Below, piece after piece: positions 21,892 through 32,122 of a DNA stretch of 64,000 nucleotides. Location: assembly GCA_945921355.1 (NCBI GenBank), contig CAMEKM010000003.1, positions 1 to 64,000 on the forward strand, written 5' to 3'. Within the stretch, counting starts at the first letter, position 1. Each line of letters begins with the position of its first letter. Under the pieces are notes generated by a model. That model searched no databases. It worked only from the letters and a program-made list of their open reading frames with translations, and was not told where the DNA came from. The stretch is from an uncultured Bacteroidales bacterium (lineage in GTDB: Bacteria > Bacteroidota > Bacteroidia > Bacteroidales > Paludibacteraceae). A program made the translations under genes and the position numbers.

Positions 21892-24828
21892 ATGAAACGT
21901 ATCTTAACTTTAGTTTTTGCCATTGCATTTGGCACGAGTTTGTATGCTATTGACAAACAAGCATTAGCAGATACTTTGACCAATTTTGTTAAGTCGCGCG
22001 CGTACACGAACAACGTGACAGTGAGTCGCGTACGAGTTCGCAATTCACAAGTATTCATTTATACCAATCGTACATTGAGCCAAGTATCTTTGAGCAACAG
22101 TGAGGTGCGCAACCTGCGCCTGCTGGTGAGCCAAATGGTGCTGGGCAACAATCAAGGCAAAGTGACTATCTACACCGATGGTTACGAGATTGGCGAACTG
22201 GTAACAACCCGCCATCGCCATCGCGCAAAGAATGCACGTTATACCCTACCAGCCACCACCCAATGGGTGACCAACACTTCGCGTCCCTACTCTGCTAAGC
22301 AGGGTTTGGATGGCAAACATATCGCGCTGTGGGGTAGTCACGGTCAGTATTACCACCAACCTACCGAGTCGTGGCGTTGGCAACGCGCCAAGGTATGGAG
22401 CACAGTAGAAGACTTATACACAACTAGTTACACAATGCCTTTCCTCGTACCTATGCTGGAGAATGCAGGTGCAGTGGTAGTGCAACCTCGTGAGCGTGAT
22501 ATCCAAACGCATGAGGAGATTGTGGATAATACACAAGCGATGAGCAACGGTCAATGGACCTTGGGACAAGGCGCTGGTTGGGCTACTCCAGAAAGACCAC
22601 TGTTGGAAGGGGAGAATCCTTTTACTTTTGGTAGCTATACTACAGAAGCAACTGGCAACAAATCTAAAGGCGAAATAAAATATACCCCATCGTTGCCAGA
22701 AGGTGAATATGCGGTATATGTAAGCTATAAGACCTTGCCCAATAGTACCAGCAAAGCGCAATATACTGTGGTTCATAAGGGACAAAAAACCACCTTTGCT
22801 GTCAATCAGAAGATGGGTGGCGGTACATGGGTGTATCTTGGCACGTTTGCCTTTGACGGCGACAAGGCAAACAACTACGTGAGTATAGCCGCAGCGGCTA
22901 ATGGCAAAGACGTGGTGACTACTGACGCCGTGAAATTTGGTGGAGGTATGGGTAGCGTGGCACGCTATAAACAACCCGATAGCTACGAGAATGTACCCTC
23001 ATCCAAAGAACTGCCCGAAGGTGATGCTGTCATAATTGACAGCGTAGAACTGCTTGCTAATCAAGCCCATGCTATCACTAGCGGCTTGCCACGTTATATA
23101 GAGGCAGCCCGCTATTGGATGCAATATTCGGGTATTCCTGATAGCATTTACAACTACACCAACAGCAAAAATGATTACGTGGACGACTACGCATCACGCG
23201 GCATATGGGTGAACTATCTGGCAGGCGGCAGTGCAGCCAATCCCAATCAGCCAGGATTGAATGTGCCACTACATGCTTGTTTAGCATTCCACACCGACGC
23301 TGGGGTGCGAGATGAGATTGTAGGTACTCTGCTAATCTATAAAGATCATGATGATGAGCAATGCAAAAACTATCCTAATGGCAAGAGCCGTGTCCTAAAT
23401 CGCGACTTGGCAGACTATATGCAAACGCAAATCGTGGAGGACATGCGCGCGGTATATGCACCCGAATGGACACGCCGTCAGTTGGATAACTCATCCTATG
23501 CAGAAGTACGCCATCCTAAAGTGCCAGCGGTACTGCTAGAACTACTCTCGCACCAGAACATGACCGATATGAAGTACGGTCTTGATCCACGCGTACGATT
23601 CACTATTTCACGTGCGATGTATAAATCGTTCTTGCGCTTTATACACGAGCAATACGGCACGGAGTATGTGGTACAGCCATTGCCTGTGAATAGCATGGAG
23701 ATGAGGATGGAATCGGGACTCTCCACTCCTGACACCAAATCCATTAAAGTCACTTGGGCTCCAACCAACGATCCACTTGAAGCTACGGCTAAGCCAACCT
23801 ACTATATCGTCTATACCCGCCAGAACGATGGCGATTGGGATAATGGTGTGTGCGTAACGACCAACGAATATACATTCACACCAGACAAGGGCACACGTTA
23901 TGACATACGTGTGGCAGCGGGCAATGCAGGAGGACTGAGTTTCAAGAGCGAGATTCTATCTGCCTACATTGCACCAGAGGAGAAAGGACAAGTGCTGATT
24001 ATCAACGGTTTCACTCGCGTGAGTGGTCCAGACTGGTGGCAAGATAGTATCTATGGCGGTATCCGTCCAGCCAGTCATGCTGTGCCATATGGCAGGGGCG
24101 TGAACTACATCGGCGAAGTGTATGATTTCGATAGCCGCAACGAGTGGAAGACCGATGACAACTGCGGTTGGGGCATGTGCTATAGCGACCACATGGATCA
24201 TCCTACTGTGGGTAACACGTTTGATTATTCTGCTATGCACGGCAAGGTATTGGCAGAGATGGGTTACTCGTATGTCACAACCAGTGTGGATGCATTGGAT
24301 AGCATTGCGGGCTATGACGCAGTGGACGTGATATTGGGCAAGCAGAAGACCACAATCATGGGTAAGGATACTTCGTTCCACTGTATGCCGATGAACTTGC
24401 AACACGCACTCACGCACTATCTGCAACATGGCGGTCGCCTGTTGCTAGCAGGTGCGTACATCGCGAGCGACATGACCAGCGAGGAGGATAAGGCGTTTAT
24501 CAAGAATCAGTTGCATTATGAGTTCCGTTGCACCCACGCTTCACGCACGGGTAAGATTCGCATCGAACGCCAATTGCCACAGGGCAATCATACGTTCCGT
24601 ACCGAGCCCAACGATAAGCAATTGCATACCGAGAACGCGGATGGTATCTACCCTGCGGAGGGCGGTATCGTAGTAGCACGTTTCCCTGAGGTAAATGTGG
24701 CAGCTGCGATTGCGCATGATGCATCGGAAGCAGGCGGAGCGAAGACACTCTGCTGGAGTTTCATGCTCGAGAGTGCACACGACTTCACCACCCTCTACCA
24801 ACAAAGTATCAATTGGCTAATGAAATAA
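21892..24828 (+). CDS. Exported N-acetylmuramoyl-L-alanine amidase-like protein with golvesin-like and FN3 domains
   Basis: The signal peptide is MKRILTLVFAIAFGTSLYA. Residues about 110-600 look like an Amidase_3-type zinc hydrolase split by an insert: GKHIALWGSHGQYY at the start, and LHACLAFHTDAG with VPAVLLELLSHQN at the end. These provide plausible His and Glu ligands. The insert (about 250-360, GEYAVYVSYKTLPNS, VTTDAVKFGGG) is like the golvesin C-terminal/xanthan lyase module. An FN3-like domain (about 620-710) and a C-terminal alpha/beta domain (about 715-978) follow. It probably remodels peptidoglycan or a glycan in the periplasm or at the surface. Homologues are often called xanthan lyase by transfer. 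rlmD starts 1 nt after the stop. Confidence 0.72.
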   Translation: MKRILTLVFAIAFGTSLYAIDKQALADTLTNFVKSRAYTNNVTVSRVRVRNSQVFIYTNRTLSQVSLSNSEVRNLRLLVSQMVLGNNQGKVTIYTDGYEIGELVTTRHRHRAKNARYTLPATTQWVTNTSRPYSAKQGLDGKHIALWGSHGQYYHQPTESWRWQRAKVWSTVEDLYTTSYTMPFLVPMLENAGAVVVQPRERDIQTHEEIVDNTQAMSNGQWTLGQGAGWATPERPLLEGENPFTFGSYTTEATGNKSKGEIKYTPSLPEGEYAVYVSYKTLPNSTSKAQYTVVHKGQKTTFAVNQKMGGGTWVYLGTFAFDGDKANNYVSIAAAANGKDVVTTDAVKFGGGMGSVARYKQPDSYENVPSSKELPEGDAVIIDSVELLANQAHAITSGLPRYIEAARYWMQYSGIPDSIYNYTNSKNDYVDDYASRGIWVNYLAGGSAANPNQPGLNVPLHACLAFHTDAGVRDEIVGTLLIYKDHDDEQCKNYPNGKSRVLNRDLADYMQTQIVEDMRAVYAPEWTRRQLDNSSYAEVRHPKVPAVLLELLSHQNMTDMKYGLDPRVRFTISRAMYKSFLRFIHEQYGTEYVVQPLPVNSMEMRMESGLSTPDTKSIKVTWAPTNDPLEATAKPTYYIVYTRQNDGDWDNGVCVTTNEYTFTPDKGTRYDIRVAAGNAGGLSFKSEILSAYIAPEEKGQVLIINGFTRVSGPDWWQDSIYGGIRPASHAVPYGRGVNYIGEVYDFDSRNEWKTDDNCGWGMCYSDHMDHPTVGNTFDYSAMHGKVLAEMGYSYVTTSVDALDSIAGYDAVDVILGKQKTTIMGKDTSFHCMPMNLQHALTHYLQHGGRLLLAGAYIASDMTSEEDKAFIKNQLHYEFRCTHASRTGKIRIERQLPQGNHTFRTEPNDKQLHTENADGIYPAEGGIVVARFPEVNVAAAIAHDASEAGGAKTLCWSFMLESAHDFTTLYQQSINWLMK

Positions 24829-24829
24829 T

Positions 24830-26242
24830 ATGAAGAAAAAGAACTTACCATTACTACAGAACATTGAGATTACGGGCATTGCTGCTGAGGGCAAAGCCAT
24901 CACCCGCGTGGACGATATGGTGCTGTTTGTGCCATATTGCGTACCTGGCGATATTGTGGATATACAAGTAACCCGCAAGAAGCACTCCTTCATGGAGGGT
25001 CGCGTAGAGCGCATCGTTTCCCCCTCCCCTACCCGCTGCGAGCCCGTCTGCAAGCACTATGGCGAGTGCGGTGGATGCAAATGGCAGATTCTTCCCTACG
25101 AGGAGCAACTGCGCCATAAGCAACAGCTGATTGTGGATAACCTCACCCGTATTGGTAAGATTGAGTTGCCAGAGATCTCCCCTATCCTCGGTAGTAAAGA
25201 TATTTATGAGTATCGCAACAAGTTGGAGTTCACTTTCTCCGACCGCAAATGGCTCAGCTGGGATACTATCCGCGCCGCAGGCGGACTAGAGAACGTGGAC
25301 AACACCCATGGTCTGGGATTCCATATTCCCAATTGCTTTGACAAGGTGCTGGACATCACCGAATGCCATCTTATGCCTGAGATCAACAACCGCATACGCA
25401 ACGGCATACGCGAGTACGCACGGAAGTTGGGTATCACCTTTTATAATGAGCACGCGCACGAGGGACAACTGCGTACGCTCATCCTGCGCAGCAACCACAG
25501 GGGCGAAGTGATGCTCATTGTCGTTTGGGCAGACGAACCCGATATGCGCGTAATGGAGTATTTCCGCGATAGTTTCCCCGAGATTATCAGTTTGTTGTAT
25601 GTAGTCAATCGCAAGTTTAATGATACGATTGGCGACCTAGAGGTGCATGTCTTCCATGGTCAAGACCATATCATGGAGCAGATGGAAAACTTGCAGTTCA
25701 AGGTAGGTCCTAAGTCTTTCTACCAAACCAACACCTTGCAGGCATACGAGCTCTACAAGGTAGCACGCGAGTTTGCAGGACTGACAGGCAACGAACTGGT
25801 CTTCGACCTCTATACAGGCACGGGTACAATTGCCAATTTCGTGGCGCACCAAGCGCGTCAGGTGATTGGTATAGAGTATGTTCCAGAAGCAATTGAGGAT
25901 GCCAAAGTAAATGCGAATATCAACCATTTAGATAACACCCTATTCTTCGCGGGCGACATGAAGGACATTCTAAACGAGGATTTTATCACGCAGTATGGTC
26001 ATCCAGATGTGATTATCACCGACCCCCCTCGCGCAGGCATGCACGAGGATGTGATTAACACCATCCTTTTTGCAGAACCAAAGCGTATTGTGTACGTGAG
26101 TTGCAACCCTGCTACGCAGGCACGCGACCTTAACATGCTTGACAGCAAGTACCGCGTTATGAAGGTGCAACCTGTGGACATGTTCCCTCACACCCACCAC
26201 GTAGAGAATGTGGTATTGTTAGAGAAGAAAGACCCATCATAA
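24830..26242 (+). CDS. rlmD: 23S rRNA (uracil-C5)-methyltransferase RlmD/RumA type
   Basis: The enzyme methylates C5 of a uracil in 23S rRNA using S-adenosylmethionine. A TRAM RNA-binding domain (about 5-65) precedes the iron-sulfur cysteines CKHYGECGGC (Cys 74, 80, 83). The methyltransferase half has DLYTGTGTIANF (SAM site), ITDPPRAGMHEDV and the catalytic Cys in YVSCNPATQARDL. At 470 residues it matches the family. Whether the target is U1939 or U747 is not certain from sequence alone. It starts 1 nt after the amidase-like gene, suggesting coupling. Confidence 0.93.
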   Translation: MKKKNLPLLQNIEITGIAAEGKAITRVDDMVLFVPYCVPGDIVDIQVTRKKHSFMEGRVERIVSPSPTRCEPVCKHYGECGGCKWQILPYEEQLRHKQQLIVDNLTRIGKIELPEISPILGSKDIYEYRNKLEFTFSDRKWLSWDTIRAAGGLENVDNTHGLGFHIPNCFDKVLDITECHLMPEINNRIRNGIREYARKLGITFYNEHAHEGQLRTLILRSNHRGEVMLIVVWADEPDMRVMEYFRDSFPEIISLLYVVNRKFNDTIGDLEVHVFHGQDHIMEQMENLQFKVGPKSFYQTNTLQAYELYKVAREFAGLTGNELVFDLYTGTGTIANFVAHQARQVIGIEYVPEAIEDAKVNANINHLDNTLFFAGDMKDILNEDFITQYGHPDVIITDPPRAGMHEDVINTILFAEPKRIVYVSCNPATQARDLNMLDSKYRVMKVQPVDMFPHTHHVENVVLLEKKDPS

Positions 26243-26276
26243 CTTCCTCTTTTGGGAAAGGCAATAACCGATAACA

Positions 26277-27698
26277 ATGTGGACAGTATTAGCGATATTC
26301 TTTATGCAGTTCACCGACAAGGTGGGCGCAGAACGTGTGTGCCTTAGTGAAACTGCAATAGAGAAGCGCGAAGCAAGAGGTATTGCTATTGATTCGTTAG
26401 ATTTTGAGGTGTCGCCTGTGTATTTAGACTCGGTGCGAGTCATGGGAGCAAAAGTGCTGCACACATCGCGATGGATAAATGGAGCAACTGTGGAAGCAAA
26501 CAATGAGGCGATTCGTGCGATAAAGAAGTGTGGGTTTGTGGATACCATTTATCTCACACGAATGGAACCCACAGAGCAAGCCTTTGATATCCCTTCAATA
26601 TCCCTTCGGAAAAGAATAATAGCAGAAGATACCTTACCCGATGCACCACCGCCAGTTGCCAGCATAGAGCAATTGGATCAACTCAATCTTTTGCCACTCC
26701 ACCAAGCGGGCTATAGAGGCAAGGGCATACGCATTGGAGTGGCTGATGGAGGATTCTACAATGCCAACATCATGACCGCACTGCCAAAAGAGCAATGGTT
26801 GGGTTATGCCGATTTTACCGATGATGAAGATGATTTCTTTGGCAGCACAGGCAATCATGGTACGCTGTGCTTGACGGCCATCATAGCAGAAGCACCTGAT
26901 TACCAAGGTACTGCTACGGAAGCCGAATACTTTCTCTTCCGCACTGAAGAGCACTATAGCGAAAGCCCCAAAGAGATAGACAACTGGGTGGCTGCTATTG
27001 AGATGGCTGATTCATTGGGATTGGATATCGTATCAACCTCATTGGGTTATACGACTTTTGATAACGAACATTTTGATTTTACATATGCAGACATGAACGG
27101 ACGCTGTTCACGTGGAGCACAAGCGGCTACAATAGCAGCGCGTAAGGGGATGTTGCTCGTAGTGGCAGCAGGAAATGAAGGCAATAAAGAGTGGCATTAT
27201 CTTTCGACCCCTGCTGATGCAGACAGCATATTGACCGTAGGAGCAGTGGATATTGATGGAGAGATTGCAGCATTCTCATCGTTTGGTCCATCAGCTGACG
27301 GAAGAGTAAAACCCGAGGTGTGTGCTGTGGGCAAACAAACCGTGTTGCTCAATCCGAGTGATGGGTTTGTGATGACCGGCAACGGCACTAGCTTCGCCTG
27401 TCCACTAATAGCAGGTGCAGCAGCCTGTCTATGGTCAGCATTGCCCACAGCAAGCAATATGGAAATACGTGAGCGTATTATTCGCTCAGCTGACCGCTAC
27501 ACAACGCCCCATGCGCAATATGGATATGGCATACCCGACCTATGGGAAGCCTATGGAAAAGGTACAGAAAATAATCTGCCTCGCGTGGATGGCTACCACG
27601 CATACGAGGTAGAGAAAATATGGTATAATGGACAATTATTCATCAAAAAAAATAACACCTTATATAGTATATTAGGAACCAATATTACAATACATTAA
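26277..27698 (+). CDS. Subtilisin-like serine peptidase (S8) with type IX-like sorting tail
   Basis: The catalytic triad is complete: D157 (GVADGGF), H194 (GNHGTLC), S372 (GTSFACP), with oxyanion N300 (AAGNEGN). An N-terminal propeptide-like region (about 20-120) is present. The hydrophobic start (MWTVLAIFFMQF) is a short and unusual signal peptide; no upstream in-frame start is available because of a stop at 26265. The last residues (KIWYNGQLFIKKNNTLYSILG) resemble the type A C-terminal signal of type IX secretion, so secretion to the surface is likely. The gene lies between rlmD and dnaE. Confidence 0.86.
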   Translation: MWTVLAIFFMQFTDKVGAERVCLSETAIEKREARGIAIDSLDFEVSPVYLDSVRVMGAKVLHTSRWINGATVEANNEAIRAIKKCGFVDTIYLTRMEPTEQAFDIPSISLRKRIIAEDTLPDAPPPVASIEQLDQLNLLPLHQAGYRGKGIRIGVADGGFYNANIMTALPKEQWLGYADFTDDEDDFFGSTGNHGTLCLTAIIAEAPDYQGTATEAEYFLFRTEEHYSESPKEIDNWVAAIEMADSLGLDIVSTSLGYTTFDNEHFDFTYADMNGRCSRGAQAATIAARKGMLLVVAAGNEGNKEWHYLSTPADADSILTVGAVDIDGEIAAFSSFGPSADGRVKPEVCAVGKQTVLLNPSDGFVMTGNGTSFACPLIAGAAACLWSALPTASNMEIRERIIRSADRYTTPHAQYGYGIPDLWEAYGKGTENNLPRVDGYHAYEVEKIWYNGQLFIKKNNTLYSILGTNITIH

Positions 27699-27704
27699 AC
27701 AACT

Positions 27705-30700
27705 ATGAAATTTACTCACTTACACGTACACTCACACTACTCTGTGCTCGACGGCATGAGCAAAGTGCCCGATTTAGTGGATAAATCAATTAAATTGGGA
27801 ATGCCTGCTATTGCCCTCACCGATCACGGATGTATGTACGGCATCAAAGAACTACTCGACTATTGCAAAAAAACGAACAAAAAACTCAAAGAAAAAGCGC
27901 AAGAAGAAAGTACGGCGTTCGTGCCTTTCAAACCGATTGTAGGTGTAGAAGCATACTGCGCACGTCGTAGTCGTTTGCAACGCGACAAAGACCTGAAAGC
28001 GGTGAATGCAGAAGGCAAAGCATATATCGTGGACCAAAGTGGATGGCACCTAATATTACTGGCAAAAAACATGCAGGGCTATCGCAATCTGTGTAGGATT
28101 GTGAGCGCCAGTTTTATGGAAGACAGTTACTACCGTCGTCCACGTATTGACCGCGACCTCTTGGCAGAGTATCATGAAGGATTGATATGCTGTTCAGCGT
28201 GCTTGGGTGGTGAGTTGCCACAGAAGATTATGGAGGGTATGTCCGCTATGGGAGGTGAAAACGGAAATGTTAAAAGTGAAAACTTTTTTCAAGCCGCAGA
28301 GGAGACGATAGAGTGGTACAAAAATCTATTTGGAGAAGATTATTATATTGAGATTCAGCGTCATCAGACTACCAAGCCAGGAGCAGACCAACATGTATAT
28401 CAAATGCAGCGCGAGGTGAATCCTGTATTGGTGGAATTGGCAAAAAAGCATGGTGTGAAGGTGGTAGCTACCAACGATGTGCACTTCGTAGAAGAAGAGC
28501 ATGCCGAGGCACATGACCACTTGGTATGTGTGAGCACCAACCACTTTATCGATGACGAGAATCGCATGCACTATACCAAGCAAGAATGGCTGAAATCACC
28601 TCAGGAAATGGAGGCGATTTTTAGTGACATTCCCGAAGCATTGGCAAACACACAAGAGATTGTGGATAAGGTGGAGATATACGACATTGACTCTGGACCT
28701 ATCATGCCTAAATTCCCTATTCCAGAAGAGTTTGGTACAGAGGAAAGTTATCGCCAGAAATTCACCGAGCAAGACCTCTTTGAAGAATTCACGCGCGATG
28801 AACATGGCAATGTGGTTCTTAGCGAGGATAAAGCCAATGAAAAGATTAAGAAATTAGGCGGATATGACAAACTATACCGCATCAAACTGGAAGCAGATTA
28901 CCTCGCCCATTTAGCATACAAAGGTGCACACGAACGCTACGGCGAGACGCTTACCGAAGAACAAGAAGAGCGTATTAAGTTCGAATTACACATCATGAAG
29001 ACAATGGGTTTCCCAGGTTACTTCTTGATTGTGATGGATTTTATCCGTGCAGCCCGTGAGGAGTTGGGCGTAAGCGTAGGTCCTGGACGTGGTAGTGCTG
29101 CAGGTTCGGTGGTAGCATATTGCTTGCGTATCACCGACTTAGACCCATTGAAATACGACTTGCTGTTTGAGCGTTTCCTAAACCCCGACCGTATTTCCCT
29201 ACCCGATATTGATACCGACTTTGACGATGCAGGTCGTGGTAAAGTGCTCGATTGGGTGAGCGATAAATATGGTCATACGCAAGTGGCACATATCATCACC
29301 TACGGCACCATGGCGACCAAATCAGCTATTGCAGATGTGGGACGTGTACAACGTATCCCACTGGCACGCGTAAATGAAATCAAGAGTTATATTCCTGACC
29401 GCAGTTTCCCAGATAATATCAAAGATGAGAAAGGCAAATCGCCAAAAGTCAACCTAAAGAACTGCTATAAGTATGTGGATGAATTGCGCATGTTGCTGAA
29501 TGGCGATGAGCCACAGATACGCAACATGCTCACCTACGCAGCACAATTGGAAGATACTATTCGTCAAGTGGGTGTACACGCATGCGGTGTGATTATTGGT
29601 GCAGATGACTTGACAAAGTTTGCTCCGTTGAGCACTGTAGAAGACCGCGAATCGGGCAAACGCGTATTGGTAACGGAGTATGATGGCCATGTGGTAGAAA
29701 GTGTGGGATTGATTAAGATGGACTTCCTTGGACTGAAGACACTGACTATTATCAAGGAATGTTTGCAGAATATATCCAAAGCGCATGGTATCAACATTGA
29801 TATTGACCATATCCCTATTGATGACGCAGATACCTATAAACTTTTCCAAGAGGGAAGAACGGTGGGTGTGTTCCAGTTTGAGTCGGCAGGTATGCGCAAA
29901 TACATGAAGGAACTCAAACCAACCGTCATTGGAGACCTCATTGCGATGAACGCATTGTACCGTCCTGGTCCAATGGATTATATTCCACAGTTTATTCGTC
30001 GTAAACATGGATTGGAGCCGGTGACCTATGATATTCCCGTGATGGAGAAGTATCTAAAGGACACCTATGGTGTGACGGTATATCAAGAGCAAGTGATGTT
30101 GCTTTCCCGTCTGTTGGCTAACTTCACTCGCGGCGAGAGCGACCAATTGCGTAAGGCGATGGGTAAGAAGATCATGGCTATGTTGGCTGAACTGAAACCG
30201 AAATTTATCAATGGTGGCAAGAGCAATGGTCATGACGAAAAGGTGCTGGAGAAGATCTGGGCGGACTGGGAGAAGTTTGCATCGTATGCGTTTAACAAAT
30301 CGCACGCAGCATGCTACTCATGGGTGGCTTATCAGACAGCATATCTCAAGGCCCATTACCCTGCTGAGTTTATGGCAGCCAACTTGACCGTAGCAAAAGA
30401 CGACATCAAGGATGTGACGAAGTTCATGGACGAGTGCAAGGCCATGAAGATTTCGGTACTTGCGCCCGATGTGAATGAATCGGAGATGAACTTCACCGTC
30501 AATAGCAAGGGGGATGTACGCTTTGGATTGGGTGGCGTGAAAGGTGTAGGTGAAGGTGCCGTAGAAGCTATCATTCAAGAACGCGAGAAGAACGGCAAGT
30601 ACAAAGACTTATTTGACTTCTTAGAGCGTGTGAACCTACAAGCATGCAACCGCAAGACGGTCGAGAGTTTAGCACTGGCAGGTGCCTTTGACTGCTTCGA

Positions 30701-31667
30701 AGGTTTCTATCGTGAGCAATTATTTGGTACGAATGCCAAAGGTGAAAATATATTGGAAGTGGTGATGCGTTATGGCAACCGCTATCAACAAGACAAACAA
30801 GAACAGTCAATTACATTATTTGACGGTTTTGGCGGATTAGGAATAGAAGTGCAGCGCCCAGAATTGCCCGTTGTACCACGCTGGACAGCCATCGAACGAC
30901 TCAACAAAGAGAAAGAGCTAATCGGTATATTCCTCTCGGCTCACCCGCTGGATGAATGGGAATTTGAAGTGCGTGAAATGTGTAATATCACAGCCGAAGA
31001 GATGCACCAATTCGAGGCATGGAGTTCGCCAACAGCACGTAATACTTCTACCGCACAAGATGACGAGAGCGATGAAGAAAATGAAGAAATAGAGAAACTA
31101 ACTCCTAATCAGTGGATTGAGAAGCGTGCAGGACAGCCATTGCATTTGGGTGGAATCATTGTGGCAGCAGAAGATCGTATGTCACAAAAAGGTAATCCTT
31201 GGGGAAAATATACCATTGAAGACTATACCGGTAGTTATCAATTTAGTGCATTTGGCGAAACATATCAACGCTTTGCTGCACTACTCAAACCTAATGTGTA
31301 CGTATATATAACAGGTGTCATACAGCAAAGAGGTGCACATATGAAATGGTTTAAACCCAAGCCAGCAGAAGAGGCCGAATATGAATTTGCACTGCAACAA
31401 GTACAACTGATACAAGATGCACAGAAGGATTTGCAAAGTATTACGTTACAAATACCAATTGAGAACGTACAACCAGACTTGATTGATTCTTTGACAGAAA
31501 TGGCTCAACAATATCCTGGTAATACACCATTGCATATTCAGATATTTGATACCATCAAGCAGAATGTAATAACTTTTAACGCGACCCCTATTCAAATGAA
31601 TCACACTTTCTATAATTGGTTGAAAGAACTACAAACTGACGAAACGTTACAATACAAAGTGAATTAA
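27705..31667 (+). CDS. dnaE: DNA polymerase III alpha subunit
   Basis: This is the replicative polymerase. The PHP domain is N-terminal (HVHSHYSVLDGMSK, TDHGCMYG). The C-family polymerase core has GPGRGSAAGSVVAYCL and the catalytic aspartates in PDIDTDFDDAGR. FNKSHAACYSWVAYQTAYLKAHYP and helix-hairpin-helix, OB-fold (about 1130-1210) and C-terminal regions follow. At 1320 residues it is slightly longer than many DnaE proteins; a low-complexity acidic stretch (DDESDEENEEIEKL) at about 1120 accounts for part. It starts 6 nt after the subtilase and ends at a clear terminator. Confidence 0.96.
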   Translation: MKFTHLHVHSHYSVLDGMSKVPDLVDKSIKLGMPAIALTDHGCMYGIKELLDYCKKTNKKLKEKAQEESTAFVPFKPIVGVEAYCARRSRLQRDKDLKAVNAEGKAYIVDQSGWHLILLAKNMQGYRNLCRIVSASFMEDSYYRRPRIDRDLLAEYHEGLICCSACLGGELPQKIMEGMSAMGGENGNVKSENFFQAAEETIEWYKNLFGEDYYIEIQRHQTTKPGADQHVYQMQREVNPVLVELAKKHGVKVVATNDVHFVEEEHAEAHDHLVCVSTNHFIDDENRMHYTKQEWLKSPQEMEAIFSDIPEALANTQEIVDKVEIYDIDSGPIMPKFPIPEEFGTEESYRQKFTEQDLFEEFTRDEHGNVVLSEDKANEKIKKLGGYDKLYRIKLEADYLAHLAYKGAHERYGETLTEEQEERIKFELHIMKTMGFPGYFLIVMDFIRAAREELGVSVGPGRGSAAGSVVAYCLRITDLDPLKYDLLFERFLNPDRISLPDIDTDFDDAGRGKVLDWVSDKYGHTQVAHIITYGTMATKSAIADVGRVQRIPLARVNEIKSYIPDRSFPDNIKDEKGKSPKVNLKNCYKYVDELRMLLNGDEPQIRNMLTYAAQLEDTIRQVGVHACGVIIGADDLTKFAPLSTVEDRESGKRVLVTEYDGHVVESVGLIKMDFLGLKTLTIIKECLQNISKAHGINIDIDHIPIDDADTYKLFQEGRTVGVFQFESAGMRKYMKELKPTVIGDLIAMNALYRPGPMDYIPQFIRRKHGLEPVTYDIPVMEKYLKDTYGVTVYQEQVMLLSRLLANFTRGESDQLRKAMGKKIMAMLAELKPKFINGGKSNGHDEKVLEKIWADWEKFASYAFNKSHAACYSWVAYQTAYLKAHYPAEFMAANLTVAKDDIKDVTKFMDECKAMKISVLAPDVNESEMNFTVNSKGDVRFGLGGVKGVGEGAVEAIIQEREKNGKYKDLFDFLERVNLQACNRKTVESLALAGAFDCFEGFYREQLFGTNAKGENILEVVMRYGNRYQQDKQEQSITLFDGFGGLGIEVQRPELPVVPRWTAIERLNKEKELIGIFLSAHPLDEWEFEVREMCNITAEEMHQFEAWSSPTARNTSTAQDDESDEENEEIEKLTPNQWIEKRAGQPLHLGGIIVAAEDRMSQKGNPWGKYTIEDYTGSYQFSAFGETYQRFAALLKPNVYVYITGVIQQRGAHMKWFKPKPAEEAEYEFALQQVQLIQDAQKDLQSITLQIPIENVQPDLIDSLTEMAQQYPGNTPLHIQIFDTIKQNVITFNATPIQMNHTFYNWLKELQTDETLQYKVN

Positions 31668-31700
31668 TCAAAAAGCCCGATATTGGGCTTTTTTGATTAA
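31665..31700 (+). terminator. Intrinsic terminator after dnaE
   Basis: AATCAAAAAGCCC pairs with GGGCTTTTTTGATT (one extra T) around GATATT, with the T-run inside the 3' arm. Confidence 0.8.
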
Positions 31701-31762
31701 TTTGCAACTATTTCAATGGGGAGGGAGCTTTAAGGCTGTAAAGTTTGACCATTGTAGCAACA

Positions 31763-31796
31763 ATAAAAACGAGAAACTCAATCGAGTTTCTCGTTT
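31763..31796 (-). terminator. Terminator of tRNA-Pro
   Basis: A perfect 13-bp stem (31767-31779 with 31784-31796, loop 4 nt) is followed on the reverse strand by TTTTATTG, 7 nt after the tRNA 3' end. Confidence 0.8.
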
Positions 31797-31802
31797 GGTT
31801 AG

Positions 31803-31877
31803 TCGGGATGGCGAGATTCGAACTCACGACCTCCTGCTCCCAAAGCAGGCATTCTAACCGGGCTGAACTACATCCCG
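31803..31877 (-). tRNA. tRNA-Pro (anticodon UGG)
   Basis: Reverse-strand cloverleaf of 75 nt. Acceptor arms CGGGATG and CATCCCG pair perfectly with discriminator A; anticodon stem CCTGC/GCAGG encloses loop TTTGGGA, anticodon TGG. The T-arm reads GTGAGTTCGAATCTCGC (TTCGAAT loop). CCA is not encoded. Promoter and terminator are both visible, so it is a single-gene unit. Confidence 0.95.
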
Positions 31878-31902
31878 CACACTTCCTTTTCGAAAGCGGG
31901 TG

Positions 31903-31934
31903 CAAAGGTACTGCTTTTTTTTGACATGACCAAA
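31903..31934 (-). promoter_or_regulatory. Promoter of tRNA-Pro
   Basis: TTTG (31931-31934), 20 nt, TACCTTTG (31903-31910) on the reverse strand; start site about 20 nt before the mature tRNA. Confidence 0.8.
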
Positions 31935-32053
31935 TATTTTTCAAAAAAAAGTATATTTTTTTATCTTTTTTTGAAGATTTATACTTTTACTCTTATATTT
32001 TCCGCCCCAAAAGCAGGTGATTATTTTTTTTAACACAAGAAAAGGCACTTTAG

Positions 32054-32085
32054 TTTGTGTATGTCAAAAAAAAGTTGTAACTTTG
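32054..32085 (+). promoter_or_regulatory. Promoter of the small membrane protein/PorE-like operon
   Basis: TTTG (32054-32057), 20 nt, TAACTTTG (32078-32085), 37 nt before the ATG at 32123. Confidence 0.8.
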
Positions 32086-32122
32086 CGCGCTAAATGTAAA
32101 TGCCTACAAAGTAGAGTGCAAT

